Assembly: GCA_030549775.1 (NCBI GenBank)
Contig: CM060174.1
Location: 13,076,128 to 13,140,127, forward strand
Origin: Tamarix chinensis
Lineage: Eukaryota; Streptophyta; Magnoliopsida; Caryophyllales; Tamaricaceae
Length of the DNA stretch: 64,000 nt
Direction: 5' to 3'
Shown here: one piece after another, positions 10,325 through 23,195 of the stretch
Numbering within the stretch: the first letter of the stretch is position 1
How the letters are laid out: each line of letters begins with the position of its first letter
Notes under the pieces: generated by a model
What the model saw: the letters and a program-made list of their open reading frames with translations, nothing else
What the model was told of the DNA's origin: nothing
Database searches by the model: none
Translations under genes and position numbers: made by a program

Positions 10325-10345
10325 TTATTATTATTATTACTGTGT
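9879..10345. repeat. AT-rich trinucleotide microsatellite region with (AAT)23
   Basis: Imperfect ATT/AAT repeats fill the segment. A perfect run of 23 AAT units occupies 10255-10323. ORFs on both strands here translate as poly-Ile/Leu and are not genes. Confidence 0.9.
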
Positions 10346-11295
10346 GGGTAAAAATTTAGCCCTTTAGTCAGGTCGAGCAAAGTGAAGCCTAGAAATTTTG
10401 CATGCATTGGCATGTTTGAGAGTTCATGACGGTTTCCTCTCAAGATTAGTTGTCTCAACTCATACAACAATATAATGAATGCATATCCCAACCTTAACGT
10501 CTAACATACCTAATTAAAAAATTGGACGTTACCTATATAGCTTGTTTGTGACCCAACTTTCCTAATTTTACATCACTAACTACCTTTAACATCATCCTTA
10601 TTCCACCCCATACAGAGGCATGCTACCAACCATAATCTCCATAAATAGTGGAGCCGCAAGATCTCCAAGGGGTGACATAAGTGAATACCAACAATCTACT
10701 ATGCAATAACAACTAGCCATATAGACTAAATAAGCTTTTGCTAAGACTTTCACCTCCCAGTTGTTCACATTCGACACTGCCCAAACGACACACCTACGAA
10801 TGCTTGCGATTAGGGACCTCAAAGTCTTCACCATCGGCAATCACGCCTTCATGTCCCGATGACTAAGTCATTCCTACACCACACTCTCTTTTCTTTTACA
10901 TTATTTACACCTTACATCATTAACTCGAGTATTGGAGTATCCTTCGACTGACACCACATTGGTATCGTTCTAATGCTCAAAATGTTCTTTCTTGTCTTCC
11001 TTGTAGAAGAATCAACAATGCTCCACCAAACTTTGATTTAAATACCCATTGTAGATTGCGAGGGTCTATAATTTGGTTCCCATTATAGGGTCCTCTTGAT
11101 TTTTGTTTTCATAAGACACAAGTAATCGAAGAAGTTTGGCTAAGGTAGATGTCACATGCTTTCCTCTCAAAGATGGTGAATTTGCTACACTACCCCCTAT
11201 GAGGGTAATCCACCCCAAACGAATGAAGCGGAATCCATTTAGAAGCTATTGAGCATTGACTAGAGCTATCGACTCAATAAATGGAAGAGTATGCG
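10346..11295. other. Unassigned sequence left of T1
   Basis: No retroelement protein or terminal motif is visible. An 80-codon minus ORF at 10598-10840 has no recognisable domain. This is either old transposon remnant or host intergenic DNA. Confidence 0.35.
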
Positions 11296-11524
11296 TGTGA
11301 CACCTCTATTTTTGGCACTTAAAAATTTCATTATAAAGAGTTAATTGTAGAAGCAAATATAGAAGAGATACTCCCTATACCTAATCTATGTTGAGTATAA
11401 GAAAAAAGTAACATCGTACCTAGGAATCAGGTGTGAAAAACACATGATTCTATCATGATACAATATTACGAAGTAGAGCGAAGAGAACATGTATAAGGAA
11501 AGCATATGACAAAAAGTTCAAAAA

Positions 11525-11565
11525 GTGTGTGTGCGCGCGCGTGTGTGTGTGTGAGAGAGAGAGAG
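11525..11565. repeat. GT/GC/GA dinucleotide microsatellite
   Basis: Alternating GT, then GC, then GT, then GA repeats within T1. Confidence 0.9.
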
Positions 11566-12055
11566 TTCAGATAAAACTCTAGATCAAATCCGGTCACACT
11601 TATTGCAAGAAGCACAATAGAAGTATTGAATTAGTGAGTACCATCAAATATTCCTTCAAAGTTATCACTACCCATTGAATAAGTAGGGAGCCATGAAGTA
11701 GAGCCCATAAGTACAACAATACAGAATAACCCATTATCACATGGAACATATAGAAGATATTACAAGAGAACATGACGTGATATACTAAAATACAGATGCA
11801 ATGACGAAAACATGATAACCATGTCAAATAAAAAATATAATCAAGGTCACAAATAATAAATGCGGACTTTTCAACTAAGCATCCAAGGGATACTTTCTGA
11901 ATTAAAGATAACTAGAACCAATCTCAACCCAATAATCATAACATTTATAATATAGCTCATAACTCAACATCCATTCCATTATTCTTAACTACAAATAAAA
12001 CCAATCAGTGATTACAATCATTCTAGTTAATTCATCACATTAAGTTCTGGGAACT

Positions 12056-12300
12056 TATTATTATTAATCAAGTGGAACAAACTAAAGCACCTCCTAGGTC
12101 AAAACACGCCCGACCATTATTATCATTTGGTGGAACGAACGCAACACCTCCTAGGATTAAATGTTCCTGTCCACTATTATTAAATCGGTGGAGCGATCTG
12201 ATACAACTCCTAGGGAAAGATGTGCATGACCATTATTATAGTCAGTTGGAACCGATACAACACCTCAATCCTAGTTTACGTGATCTTTCACTTTAAGTAT
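12056..12300 (+). repeat. Decayed T-family minisatellite in T1
   Basis: Four degenerate monomers of about 60 bases contain CCACTATTATTAAATCGGTGG-like cores and the CCTCCTAGG segment. The array ends CTTTCACTTTAAGTATTAAT, corresponding to the CACTGTAAGTGATTAGT tail of other arrays. It is the most degraded array in the window. Confidence 0.7.
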
Positions 12301-13729
12301 TAATGCCTTATTAAGCATAATAATAACATGATCTATAACAAATAAGTCAAGGGTAGTGCAAAGAGGCAATTACCGATTCTCCACTCCATAAACATTACAA
12401 AACAACAATATTCACTTCCATTTTGATTATTCAAGGGGAGTTCAAATCAATTTGGAACTAAAGTACTCCAACCATACCGGCACACAAGGACAATAAAATA
12501 TTCTACAGAATATTAACCCAAGTACACTAAGGTACTCTAGTCGCACTGGCACACGAATGAGACATAATACCCTCCTAACAAGGACACTTAATATCTATAA
12601 GTATGCATATCATTTAAGAAGTCTGCAGAGCTAAATAGAGTAAAATATAAGGCTTAGTTGGGGCGTTACAGTATACCAGCAAAAATCCAAACCAATCAGT
12701 GGGCTAAACCATGTCTTTAGGGTAGTGATCTCTAAAGAGCCACAATTCCCGTTCTCATGGTCTCTCATTTTAAATATTAGTATTTTATTACAGTGATCAC
12801 ATATGTTATATGACAAAAAAAAATCAATTCCACACTTTACTATTTTAACCCAATTCCAATTATTCAGGACAACTATAATCAAAATCAACACTAAGGTCAA
12901 TCTAATATACTAAGGCTAGCTAGGTTCAATTATTTACATTTAGACACATTAGGTCAAAAATGACCAAAATTTTCTTGAGACCATGAATACCACATAACTA
13001 TCCATTTTAAATACTAATTTCACTTTATTTAATATTTTATCATGAAAAGGTTGAAATAAAATAAAATAAATATTTTAGCATGTAAATAAATTACGAAACA
13101 CAATAAATAATCATTTTGCCCTTACAAATATTTTACCTAGTAAAAATTTAACACGAGTATCTATTTCATCCAAAATCACATATTTCCACACCCACCAATA
13201 AGTAATACATATTAGGTATGCTTATCGGAATAAATATCATGATACCCTCAGAAATACCAAATTGCCTGTAGGGAACATAATGATAATAATCATGCCAAAA
13301 TATGCCTAAGCATAATCAACCTATAATATTAGACATACATAACATACATAATTTATTTATGATATTTAACCTATTTTAATATGATTCTATACACATAATA
13401 TTTTATACAAGTTAACTTGCTCCATTTTACCAAATTCTATACCAGTATTGTACGATATTTAATATTTTAGTAACACATATGGATTAGGTTTTTTTTTCCA
13501 GCAAAAGCACAAAATATAAGCAAAATACTAAAAATTATCAAGCTCCACTTATCATCATCTTTTACCTAAAAAATAAAACCCACATTAATATTAATATCCA
13601 ACCCATAAAATAGCAAATAATATTACTTTTTTTTTATCAAAATGGAAATTACTAAAATACTATCAAATTAGCAAGAGAAAAAAAAAACTAACTCATACTA
13701 TATGGGCAAGAAGCATGAGTCATACATGC

Positions 13730-14850
13730 AAGAGAGCTTCATTACAATAAAAAGAAGAGGAAGGCGAGGGTGGTGACTACTGGCTTGAATGGGTAGGGTG
13801 GAGGATGATTGCAAGGATGGGTGGTTGGGTGGTGGAGTTTTGGTGATATATAGTTGCTTGGTCAAGGGATAAAAACGAAAGGGAGGAGGAAGCCTTGATG
13901 GATATGGTTGCATGAGAGAGGAACATAGACAATGTGGTGGTGTTAGAATGTTCGATGGTGGTGATGGACGACATGAACACTCAATGTAGTAGAGTGAAAG
14001 GCTACGTGAAGGAGGCTACACTGCATGGGTCTTATAGCATGAAAAAGGTTATATAGAGGGATTTGAGTAGTGCAGTAAGGTGATGTAGGGAAATACAGTG
14101 GAGTTTGTCGCAATAGGGAAGCAGTTGCGTGAAGGGTTGGCATTGCATGAGAAGAGCACGATTAGGAATATAGTCGAGGAAGAAATTGGTGGTAGTAGTT
14201 CTACATGAGGAAGATAAGAAGGTGTGTGATGAAGGGAACTCGAATAAGTTTGGTCGCTGGAGGATGACAATGGTTGGTGGTGGCGATAACGTGCTAAGGG
14301 CATGACTGGGATGAAGTGTTGATGGATGGAAAGGTGGATATAGGTGATGATGGACTCTATATATCTGGGAAAGGGGTAGTGAGAGGCAGAGGATTGAGTT
14401 AGGCAATTGTGGCAAAGTTGGGGCAGTTGTTGGGTGTGAGTTTTCGATGGGGAAATAAATAATTGGAAGTGATGGTTGAAGGTGGTGAGTCATGAAATAG
14501 AGGATGAAGGGGATATGTGGGTGAGCTGGGAAAAATAAACCATTGGAGAGGTTGGTAGCGATGATAATGAGCGACGAAAGAAAAATAGAAATAGGGATAG
14601 TGGAAGGGAGAAGGAGGAGAAATGGGTCTATGATGGTGAAGGAGATAAGTGATAGTGGTGTTGGGATGTGGAAAACCAAATGAAAAAAAAAAGGGAACAG
14701 AATTCTGACTATATAGGAAGTCGGTGGTGTGATGATGGTGATATGCAAACATGGGGTGTTTGGTTGAGCACGAGAAATGGAGGGAGACAGGGGTAAGTAT
14801 TTGGTGGAGGGTAAAATGGCACGGTAGAGGAGGTAGGATTGGAGTATAAT
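13730..14850. other. G/purine-rich block of T1
   Basis: The plus strand is G-rich with many GTGG, GATGG and GGAAG repeats, so the complementary strand has few stops. It carries a 238-codon ORF at 14032-14748 (minus) rich in Pro, Ser, Leu and His. Equivalent blocks with similar ORFs occur in T3, T4, T9 and T10 at the same relative place. I treat the ORF as a composition effect, not a gene. Confidence 0.6.
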
Positions 14851-15295
14851 TGGGATTCTTTTTTTATTTATTTTATTTTATGTTTAGTTTGGTTTGGTTA
14901 GAATGCTCAGTTAGGAAAAATAAATCGGGGAAAAATGAGCTGGCTTATGTTGGATTTTAAGAATAAAGAAAAATGGTAAAAATAATTATTTAAGAATTTA
15001 TTTTTGTTGGGGATCGAGGGTTAAACATATTATTAAGCTAGGGTTTTAAGGTTAGGTTTCGAATAAAGGCTAAACACCCAAAAATAAAGATTATAAAATT
15101 TTGGAAAATTAAAAAATTTGGAGGATCCAAGATCTTGAGAACAAAAATCATCTCCTGAGGAGCTAAGGTACGCCATATTAGGCTAGTGGCATGCAAGTCA
15201 CTTTGCTACTATAGCCACCATTGCCACTCTAAATTCACCACATCATAGAAAATCCCCATGAAAACAAGCAAATGGAAGATTAGGAACATGGGATT

Positions 15296-15700
15296 ATGAA
15301 CCATTTTTCTCAATTATATATGCCTCTGCTTTGTCCCACCTTAGGTGCCATCATTGCCACTAAGGTACCTCTATACACGGAAACTACTAATACTAGTTAC
15401 CCTTGTCCTTTTTATGCAGGATATCGGCTTATGGCCACACCACAATATAATCTAAATGACCTTGCTCGAAGGATGGCTAACCTAGAGCAAATGATACATC
15501 ACATCCCTGGTGTACCGGCATCGATCAAAAGAATCCTCCCCAATATCTTTACATACTCTCTATTTGTAGATGCTATTGAAATGGTCGAGATGCTAAAAAA
15601 ACTCATCCTTCCTCGCCTTAGGATGTACTACGAGACTATTGACCTTGATGATCACATCACCCAATATAAGCAACACATGTTTATGTTGGCCATACTATAA
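15296..15700 (+). pseudogene. Ty3/gypsy gag N-terminal fragment (Tat/Ogre-like)
   Basis: A 134-codon ORF. Residues from about 44 read MATPQYNLNDLARRMANLEQ and later LILPRLRMYYETIDLDDHIT plus QYKQHMFMLAIL. The pattern LPxLxxYxxTxDxxDHIxQYKQ is typical of gag in Tat/Ogre-related plant gypsy elements (family knowledge). The frame breaks at 15696-15700, exactly where the LTR-like sequence TATAACTCCCC starts, so the rest of gag and all of pol are missing. It is the only coding sequence adjoining T-family units without an obvious other owner. Confidence 0.65.
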
Positions 15701-15814
15701 CTCCCCTATTTTTGCCAACCAAATATTGTCATTTTAAAAGATAGCGTAGAATCTAAAATAGAAAAATGGGGAATACTGCCGCCATATGTATTATGAAAAG
15801 AGGTGCATGTGTTC
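15696..15814 (+). repeat. 5' end of T-family unit T2, interrupted by T3
   Basis: It starts TATAACTCCCCTATTTTTGCC (decayed TGTAACTCCCC). The AGCG...GGGGAATACTGCCGCCA segment matches the first 120 bases of T9 and T10 (AGCGGAAGC...GGGGATATTACCGCCA). T3 begins at 15815. The remainder of T2 is presumed to resume at 19468. Confidence 0.6.
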
Positions 15815-16401
15815 TGTAACACCCTAAAAAATTACAATGGAAAAAATTTGTTTGTTTCTAAAATCATACACCACAAAGGGGGTGTTATTGTCATGATCAG
15901 TATAAGTCTGGCCCTCGGCCAACCTCATGCCAACCATGAGGCTAATAGAATAAACTCAACTGTAATACCATAACAAAAATATTTTATAATGTGAAAGAGT
16001 TAAATGTTGACATATGGAAATGCTAGAACATAAGTGAGTCAAGTGTCAATATAGGAAAATATTGGAAATACATAACATGGTTTCACTATTGGAAAACTTA
16101 AAATAATGCTAGTAGGACCATAAGTCTAGGATGCACTCTCTTTAGCCCCAACTTGGAATACCATGGCATCACTCTACCCCGACCAGATCAACATATGCAA
16201 CAAAGTCCTCTATAGCATCATCACATACTTGCATAGACTCAGGAGCAGCCACGACTCATGGGAATGAGCAACACCCATAAAAAGGGTGATCAGTGCGCTA
16301 TATACTGAGTAAGATAACAATACAGTTAAGTTAGAGTATAGGTTGGCTTCTATCAGGGCTTAAAATCATTATTGTAGTATTTAAACATCTTTCGAATTAT
16401 A

Positions 16402-16918
16402 TCCACGTGGGTTAGGGGACCCCATTTTTATGATCGGTGGACCGGTAACTATGAAATCTAAGGTAGAACGCTCCTAATCACTATTATGAATGGTGGATCG
16501 GTAAACCTAATACAATATAGGGTAAATCCTGACCACTATTATAACCAGTGGACCGATAAATATTCTATGCATGGTCTTGACCCATGTGGTGTTCCATTGT
16601 AAGTGATTAGTGTCTTTTCTATAGATTAATATCATCTAAGGGTTTCATTACTTGAACTTGGGATTCCCACCATTCTCACCAGTGGACCGGTACTAGAAAA
16701 TCAAAGGCAGAATACTTTTGACCACTATTATGACCGGTGGACCGGTAACCTAACACAATCCAGGAAAAAACACTCCTGACCACTATTATAACCGGTGGAC
16801 CTGTAAATATACTACAATCTATGACATAATGCTCCTGACTATTACTATAACCGGTAGACTAGTAAATATTGACAAGCCCATCCCAATGATCTTCCACTTT
16901 AAGTGATTAGTGTCTTAT
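16402..16918 (+). repeat. T-family minisatellite in T3
   Basis: Two higher-order units. Monomers read CACTATTATGACCGGTGGACCGG-like with 35-45 base spacers containing GAACGCTCCTGACC. Each unit ends with TCCATTGTAAGTGATTAGTG or CCACTTTAAGTGATTAGTG. Confidence 0.85.
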
Positions 16919-18239
16919 TTGCTCAGATATCACACTCACATCCATGCATAAACCATGTAAGACTCCTGGCCTACTACTACCCCGGCCAAACCTGACCTCA
17001 TAGAAACCTAATTCTTTAACCTAAGACATCCACACTCCCCAATGATCCTTGGAGCCCCCAACATTATCCACCAATCAAACATGCCCTTAGAAACATTATA
17101 CTCATGGGTCATAGCCCGCTCCCCTTTACCCCCATTTATGATCACCATAACCCTTTAGGGTTTACCCCTTGAAACTCTAATTTTTAGCTTACGTGGTTCT
17201 AGCCTCTCATCCTCTTCTTAATTAGCCCTAATCTTCCACAATTCAAGTACATGTCACCATGATCGCTTCTACTTCAAATTCTTGCAGCCCAACTCCCTCA
17301 ACCCCCACATGTGATAACAACCTCCTAAATGGTTACCTTCAAAAACCCTAATCTCCCTTTTATGTTTGTACCCCTTTTTTACACAACTCCACCCTCTATT
17401 TGATTAGACCCATGTCCTCCACATGATATTCCCCTCATCACAACCCCAGTGTACAACCTAACTCCTCGACTCCTCCCCTTAATAACAACCTATCCTTAGG
17501 GTTGACCACCAAAACCTCAATTTGTGCCCCCATGCACTTTCCTGTCTTCCCATGTACCAAAACTCCCCCATGTCCACCAAATACCCATACCACACTCTCC
17601 TCCCCATGGTCAACCTCTAAATAAGGTCTCACCAGGTTAAGTCTTTTCCCCATGCAAAATCCACTCTCCCCATGCAAAGTTTTTACCCTAACCCCTCTTT
17701 TCATCAATAGCCCTTTTCATTACTCCACATTTTTCCAAGGAATAGTTAGAACACTTCCCTCTTAAAATTTTACTTATACTATCCCTCAATGTTTAGTCCC
17801 ATTTGCCTTGGCCACCCAAGCCCTAACTGAGACTCCTTACCTCAAATATACCATTTTTCAGACGACACACAAGACCTACATCATCACATGATAAAACTTT
17901 ATAAACACATGAGGGTTACACACATTATTACCTTAGATCCTTACAAGCCAAGTAGCACAAAAAACTTAGATCATATACACATATATACACATTTCATATG
18001 AGTACACTTATTTCACAACCAAGACACATAAGCATAACCCTAACTACAACTATATCCTTGCCTAATTGTCTCTAGTCTTGAAGCAATGAGATCTTATGCC
18101 TCCTAATGGGTGATTAATGTTCGGTACCTAAAATAAGAGCACACTATTTTACTCCTTTTCTACCCTTTTCCTTTTTTTACTTCCTATTTTCTTAACCAAA
18201 CTAATAATAATAATAAGAGTAATTATTAAGGTAAAAGCT

Positions 18240-19235
18240 CAAAATAAGTAAGGAGGAGAGAAGAAATATGACCAGAATATACAAGGAAATGTGAGGGTGG
18301 CGTGGCGGAGGTCGTCGTGGCGGCGGCGACGGTAGTGATGCAAGGAGAGCCTTTTTAGGGTTGGAAGAAGGAGTGGGGTAAGGTTTATTGGACTAGTGGA
18401 GGTGCTGACACGGGTGGCTAGTGGAAGAGGTGGAGGTTTTACTGCTGCGATGCTCGCGGTTATCGCTCGAGAGGAAGGGAGGAGGAGGGGAAGAAATGGA
18501 GGGAAATAAGGGAAGTGAGGGGCTCAATGTGTGTAGGGAGGTGTAGGGAAGGGGTGGAGCTAAGGCGGCGGTGAGGTCTAGTGGTGGTGTCTAAAGGTTT
18601 GGTGGGAGAAAGAATGGCAAGGGAGATCGGGGTAGAAAAGAGAGGAGAAGGAGAGTGTGTGTCTCTGTGGGGGGTTGTAGGAAACAGGGAGGGAGATGAG
18701 GACAAAAGAAGGAAGAGGACAAGGGGGTAGGTAGCTGGCTGACAACAATGGCAGGGGAGGCGGTACTAGCACGTGTATAGGGAAATCTACAGGCGATAGG
18801 GTGTAGGGGAAGGAGGAAAAGAGGGCGTGTAGGGGGGACCATGTAGGGGCATGCTAACTTGCATGCTTTGTATGGCCGAAAAAGGAAGGGGAGAGGGGGA
18901 GTAGGTGGGAGGCCGCAAAAATGGCAGCAGGGAGGGGGAGTTGTAGGCATGAGGGGTAGGGGTAGGGGTAGGGGTAGGGGTAGAAAGGGAAAATGAGTAA
19001 AAAGAGAGGGAGAAAAAAGGGAAGGGGGGCATGCGTCGTTAGGCTGCCTCCTTGGAAAGAAGGAAAAAAGAAGAAGAAAATGGCCTTGGGCTGGTCGGGG
19101 AAGGAGGGGAAGAGAAAGGGGAGAAATTCATTAGGCCTGCTGGGTCACAACCGAGATGGTAGGGAAGGGAGGAAAAGGAAAAGAAAAAAAAAAGAAAAAG
19201 AAAAGACAGATAGTAGGGCATTTCGGGTTTTTGGA
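18240..19235. other. Purine-rich block of T3
   Basis: The plus strand is dominated by GGGAAGG/GGAGG tracts and includes GGGGTA repeats near 18953-18980. Overlapping minus-strand ORFs (18460-19032) are Pro/Ser-rich low-complexity frames. The block lies between the internal AT-rich DNA and the AT-rich 3' tail, as in T9 and T10. Confidence 0.6.
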
Positions 19236-19467
19236 AAATTATAGGTAATAATTAAAATAATTAACATTAATTTAAAAATTACCATAATTTATCTATAATT
19301 CATTTTAGGTAAGTCAATTAAAATAGCTTCAAAATAATAATTTTTTTATGTAATTTTTGTTTTCATAATTGGTATTATTATTTTTATTATAAGGTGTACA
19401 TATATTTTAGATTTACTCAATAACCCATTATTTTATCCTTTATTCCTATAAAATTTGAGGTATTACA

Positions 19468-22400
19468 CATTCACCTAATCCCTAATAGATTTAAAGATGG
19501 GTATGATAATAAAACACAAGTGGATAACTAAGCAAGATAAAACTTTTTACATTCTCATAACACTAGCAACAGAGGTTGAAATAAAGAGATAAAAACCAAA
19601 ACTAGAGATACCAACTTGGGATAAGAACACTAGAATCCCTACTCTTTGACTCAAGCTCAAAGTTACACAAGCAATCCAAATCTTGCACTAGGGCCTAAAA
19701 ACCCTACACACCACTTCATTATCTACCCATTTGAATTAGGTAGTGACCATAAAACATACACGTTAGGACTTTCATACTTGTAACATTAAAATACTACACC
19801 AAAGTATAGATAACATGTAGCACAATATAAGGCCGAAACTTCATGTAACACACACAAGCTTGAGATCATCCATAAAAGCATATAATTACATGGTTTTAAC
19901 AAATCACACATAATTCACATTAAGACAAATTCCTCTTATGCAATCATTAACCAACTAACTAACATACCATGTAGCAAGGGTAGTACACATCGGTAACTAT
20001 TAACATCTCATAATGTATAATTGATGCTATCACAAAACAACACAATATCTCGGATACTCATAACCAACCTTGAAGGAAGTATACATCTCATGAACCTTAA
20101 TCATCTCATAAATATTACCATAACCATACAAATATCATATTCAAATAAAGTGGATTATGTATCACACGTTAATCTAATATAGTTAATTACCATAGCTCAC
20201 ATAAATAACACAAGTGGAAAAAAAATCACCAACTAGTCCAATATAGATAACCAACAAATCTTATAGTGACTCATCCACTCCTAGGTAGTTATCCAAGGAG
20301 CATACAAAACTAACTAGACCTCTAAATCTGTAAGTAGACATACCACCCCATAAGATTTGTGAATTAACCTATGGTAGATAAAAATTACCCATCTAACCCA
20401 AAAGTACTAACTCTTACACTCGAGGGTCATTCCTAGACACAACATCTCTTAATTCCAATTTCTCATGACAATGAAGTCACAAATATCTCTTAACCACTTA
20501 GGGTTACAAATGACAGTTGACCACACAAGGTCACAAACAACAATTGCTTCAAAAGGCTTAAGGTTAGGTTACATGCCATAATAAATTTTTTTTAGAAAAT
20601 CTCTTTCTTACTCAATTATTCTTTCTCTTTGGGTGATTAATTTTTTTCAAACACATTTTATCTCCAAAAAAAAAAGGATCCAAATATCTACATGTAACAT
20701 TCAACTTAAATTATCAACATACTTAATCATTCTAGGTCAATCATCACATAAGAAAGCACACCATTATGAATTTTACACTAAGCCATTTTAATGCTCTTAT
20801 TATCTTGATCTAAAAGGTATTAAAAGCTTAACCGCATCATTATGCCAAGGACTAAGGCATAAAGATATTAACTAACACACATACCCAATTAATCACTTTA
20901 TTAAATTCCAATTATTCATGAGTTAACATAAAGTCAACTCCTAATGCTGTGTACAATGGTCAAACCTAAGGTTAGCTACAATTCAACCTAGGTCAACCTA
21001 ATCTCATTTACTCAATACTTAAACCCATTCAGCCATACCATGGCCAAGCTATCTATAACAATCTTTTAAGCACATAAAACACTTAAGACTTTAATAATTT
21101 TTTTCTCAAATTCTTATTACCAAAAGTGAAACCTACGATCAATGTTAAAGGTCAATGTCAAGGTCAAATTAGTTCCAAAGAAGTCCCTAAGATCCAACAT
21201 AGCTCATTATTCTTCAATATTACTATAGACCACCACAAAAAATGACATATATATATTTCAAAAAATTACTATTCATGGTCAAAGTTAGCGGTCAACGATC
21301 AATAGTCAAATTCAAAGGTAAATGGTTAAAGGTCTATGTCCAACCTTGACCTTCATGGTCAATAGGTGATGATTTGGGTTAATAAGGATTAATCCTTAAT
21401 TAACCTCATATACATATGATTAAATATTTACTAAATTATCTTATGGTGATTAGTGGATAATTAGTGGGTAACAATTTGAATATTTATGAAAAACACTTTG
21501 AATATGGTTAATAATATGAGGAAAATTCATACTCATTTTTATTAAACTTCCCCAACTTTACCCAATCATAACTTAGGTTATATTAACCCAAATAATAACA
21601 TATTATGTATTTAATTGATCCTAAACATACCAATAAACAACTCATAATTCTTTCAACACACAAAAATAAACTCTAACCGAAAGATCAAACCCTCAAACTT
21701 GAGATTATATATCTCATGCTAGGTTTTGGATTATTTTGTGCACTTTTGGTTAGACAATCATAACTTATTCTATACTTAACATTTTTAATATCTAAAAGCT
21801 GTGTTGGAAAGTATACATATTAAGATTCAATTTAATACCAAATAGGTTATCTAACTCATATCCATCTAAGAAATATTTAGCTCATAACCCAAATTTTTAG
21901 GTTTATAATCAACCAATTTCATAATTTCCTTAATCTTTCATGTATCAAATCCTTTAAGAATAAACTCCAAATAATTTTAATAATTTCTAGAAATTATGAT
22001 CGTTTTGTAAATATCTTTTCAACCATAAATAACATTATATATTTCAAATTACCAAAATAACAAGATGAACATGCCAAATAGCTATATCATGTTGCATAAG
22101 ATCATACTTAGAGTTTAGTAAGAATAATATTACTTGCATTTTAGAAAAATAAAATGAAGATAAGGAGAATAGGGTACGAATTAGATCTTCAAGAACTCAA
22201 ATCCAACCTAACAAAATTAAATATTAAATAATAAGATTAATTGCAAAATATTATTAGAAGGGTGAAGAGAAACAAAGAGAATGAGAGGATTCAACCAACC
22301 TAAGTTGTTGATGCCGGTAGAGGATATTCAAAAATTGCGTCCATGGAGGGAGTAATGGCGTAAGCGTGGACATAAAAGAGACAGAATATATGTCATGGGT

Positions 22401-23195
22401 TTTTATTGGAGAAAATGGGATGGAACTCATGGTGGAAGCTTAGGAACTAAAGGAGAGTGAAGGGGGTGTTAACTTAGCTTGTAATGATTGGTTTCAATCA
22501 TGAGAAGGATAAATTAGGGGGTTAGGTGGAAAGGATAGAAAATAGGGAGGGTGATATAATTAGAGGAAATTTAGAGTGAATGGGAAATGGAAATCCATCA
22601 AAGCTAAGAGGGAGAAGGGGTGTGTTACATATGGTGAAATGTGATTGTTTGAGGGGTAGTTTGTGGTAATGATTAGGAAATATTCTTTCACATGGGGGTG
22701 AGGAAACGTGTAGGATGTGTTTGATGAGATATTTTTATTGATTAGATGTCTAGGATCAAATATTAAAGGCTATGGAAATTTTAGATTAAATCTTAAAGCG
22801 TAAGGATAAAATTTAAGTGCAGAAACTAAGATTCATTTGGTTATTTAGATTAACATATAGTAATTTATCTAAAAATAAAGATAAAATTATTTTTAATTTT
22901 TTTAACTTGAAAAAATCAAAATAAAATAATCCTTGAAGTTTTGTAAATTTTATATAATTAAAAAAACATTATTTTGAGGTGCAAAATGCGATAAAAGTAA
23001 ATAAAATGAAATTTATGTTTTTCACCAATACTTCTACCTTTTTTTAATAAAAAATATCTATTAAACTTAAAAAAATCTAAGAAATTTAAATTTCATCTAA
23101 TTAGAATTATCCAAGAGAATCTAGATGGCCTAAAGTGTCTTAGAATGCCTCATAGAACCACAATTGCGAGAAAGGATACAAATAACGGAGCAAAA
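19468..23195. repeat. AT-rich non-coding DNA, probable remainder of T2
   Basis: No pol or gag motif occurs. A purine-richer stretch (about 22260-22700) followed by an AT-rich tail mimics the T-family layout, but no minisatellite and no clear GGGTATTACA end are visible. The right limit is where the chromovirus-like frame becomes readable. Assignment to T2 rests on T3 splitting it at 15814/19468. Confidence 0.35.

Larger units (their letters stand above)
11296..15180 (+). repeat. T-family LTR-like unit T1 (old copy; right end uncertain)
   Basis: It starts TGTGACACCTCTATTTTTGG, close to the T2 start at 15696, and shows the T-family order: a minisatellite with ATTATTAT...GGTGGA monomers (about 12056-12300), long AT-rich DNA, a G-rich/purine-rich block (about 13730-14850) and an AT-rich tail. 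I cannot see a clean GGGTATTACA terminus, so the right end is approximate. The Tat-like gag fragment at 15296 begins about 100 bases later, so T1 could be the 5' LTR of that element. Confidence 0.55.
15815..19467 (+). repeat. T-family LTR-like unit T3 (3653 bp)
   Basis: It starts TGTAACACCC and ends GAGGTATTACA. Flanking pentamers TGTTC (15810-15814) and CATTC (19468-19472) match at three bases and differ only by transitions, consistent with a decayed target duplication. Inside are a two-unit minisatellite, a CTTAGATCCTTAC motif near 17930, a purine-rich block (18240-19235) and an AT-rich tail. No PBS, polypurine tract or pol motif was found, so a solo LTR or non-autonomous element is most likely. 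Confidence 0.72.

Noticed and set aside
10598..10840. 80-codon minus ORF as a small gene
   Set aside because: No domain, no neighbouring coding signal; length is expected by chance.
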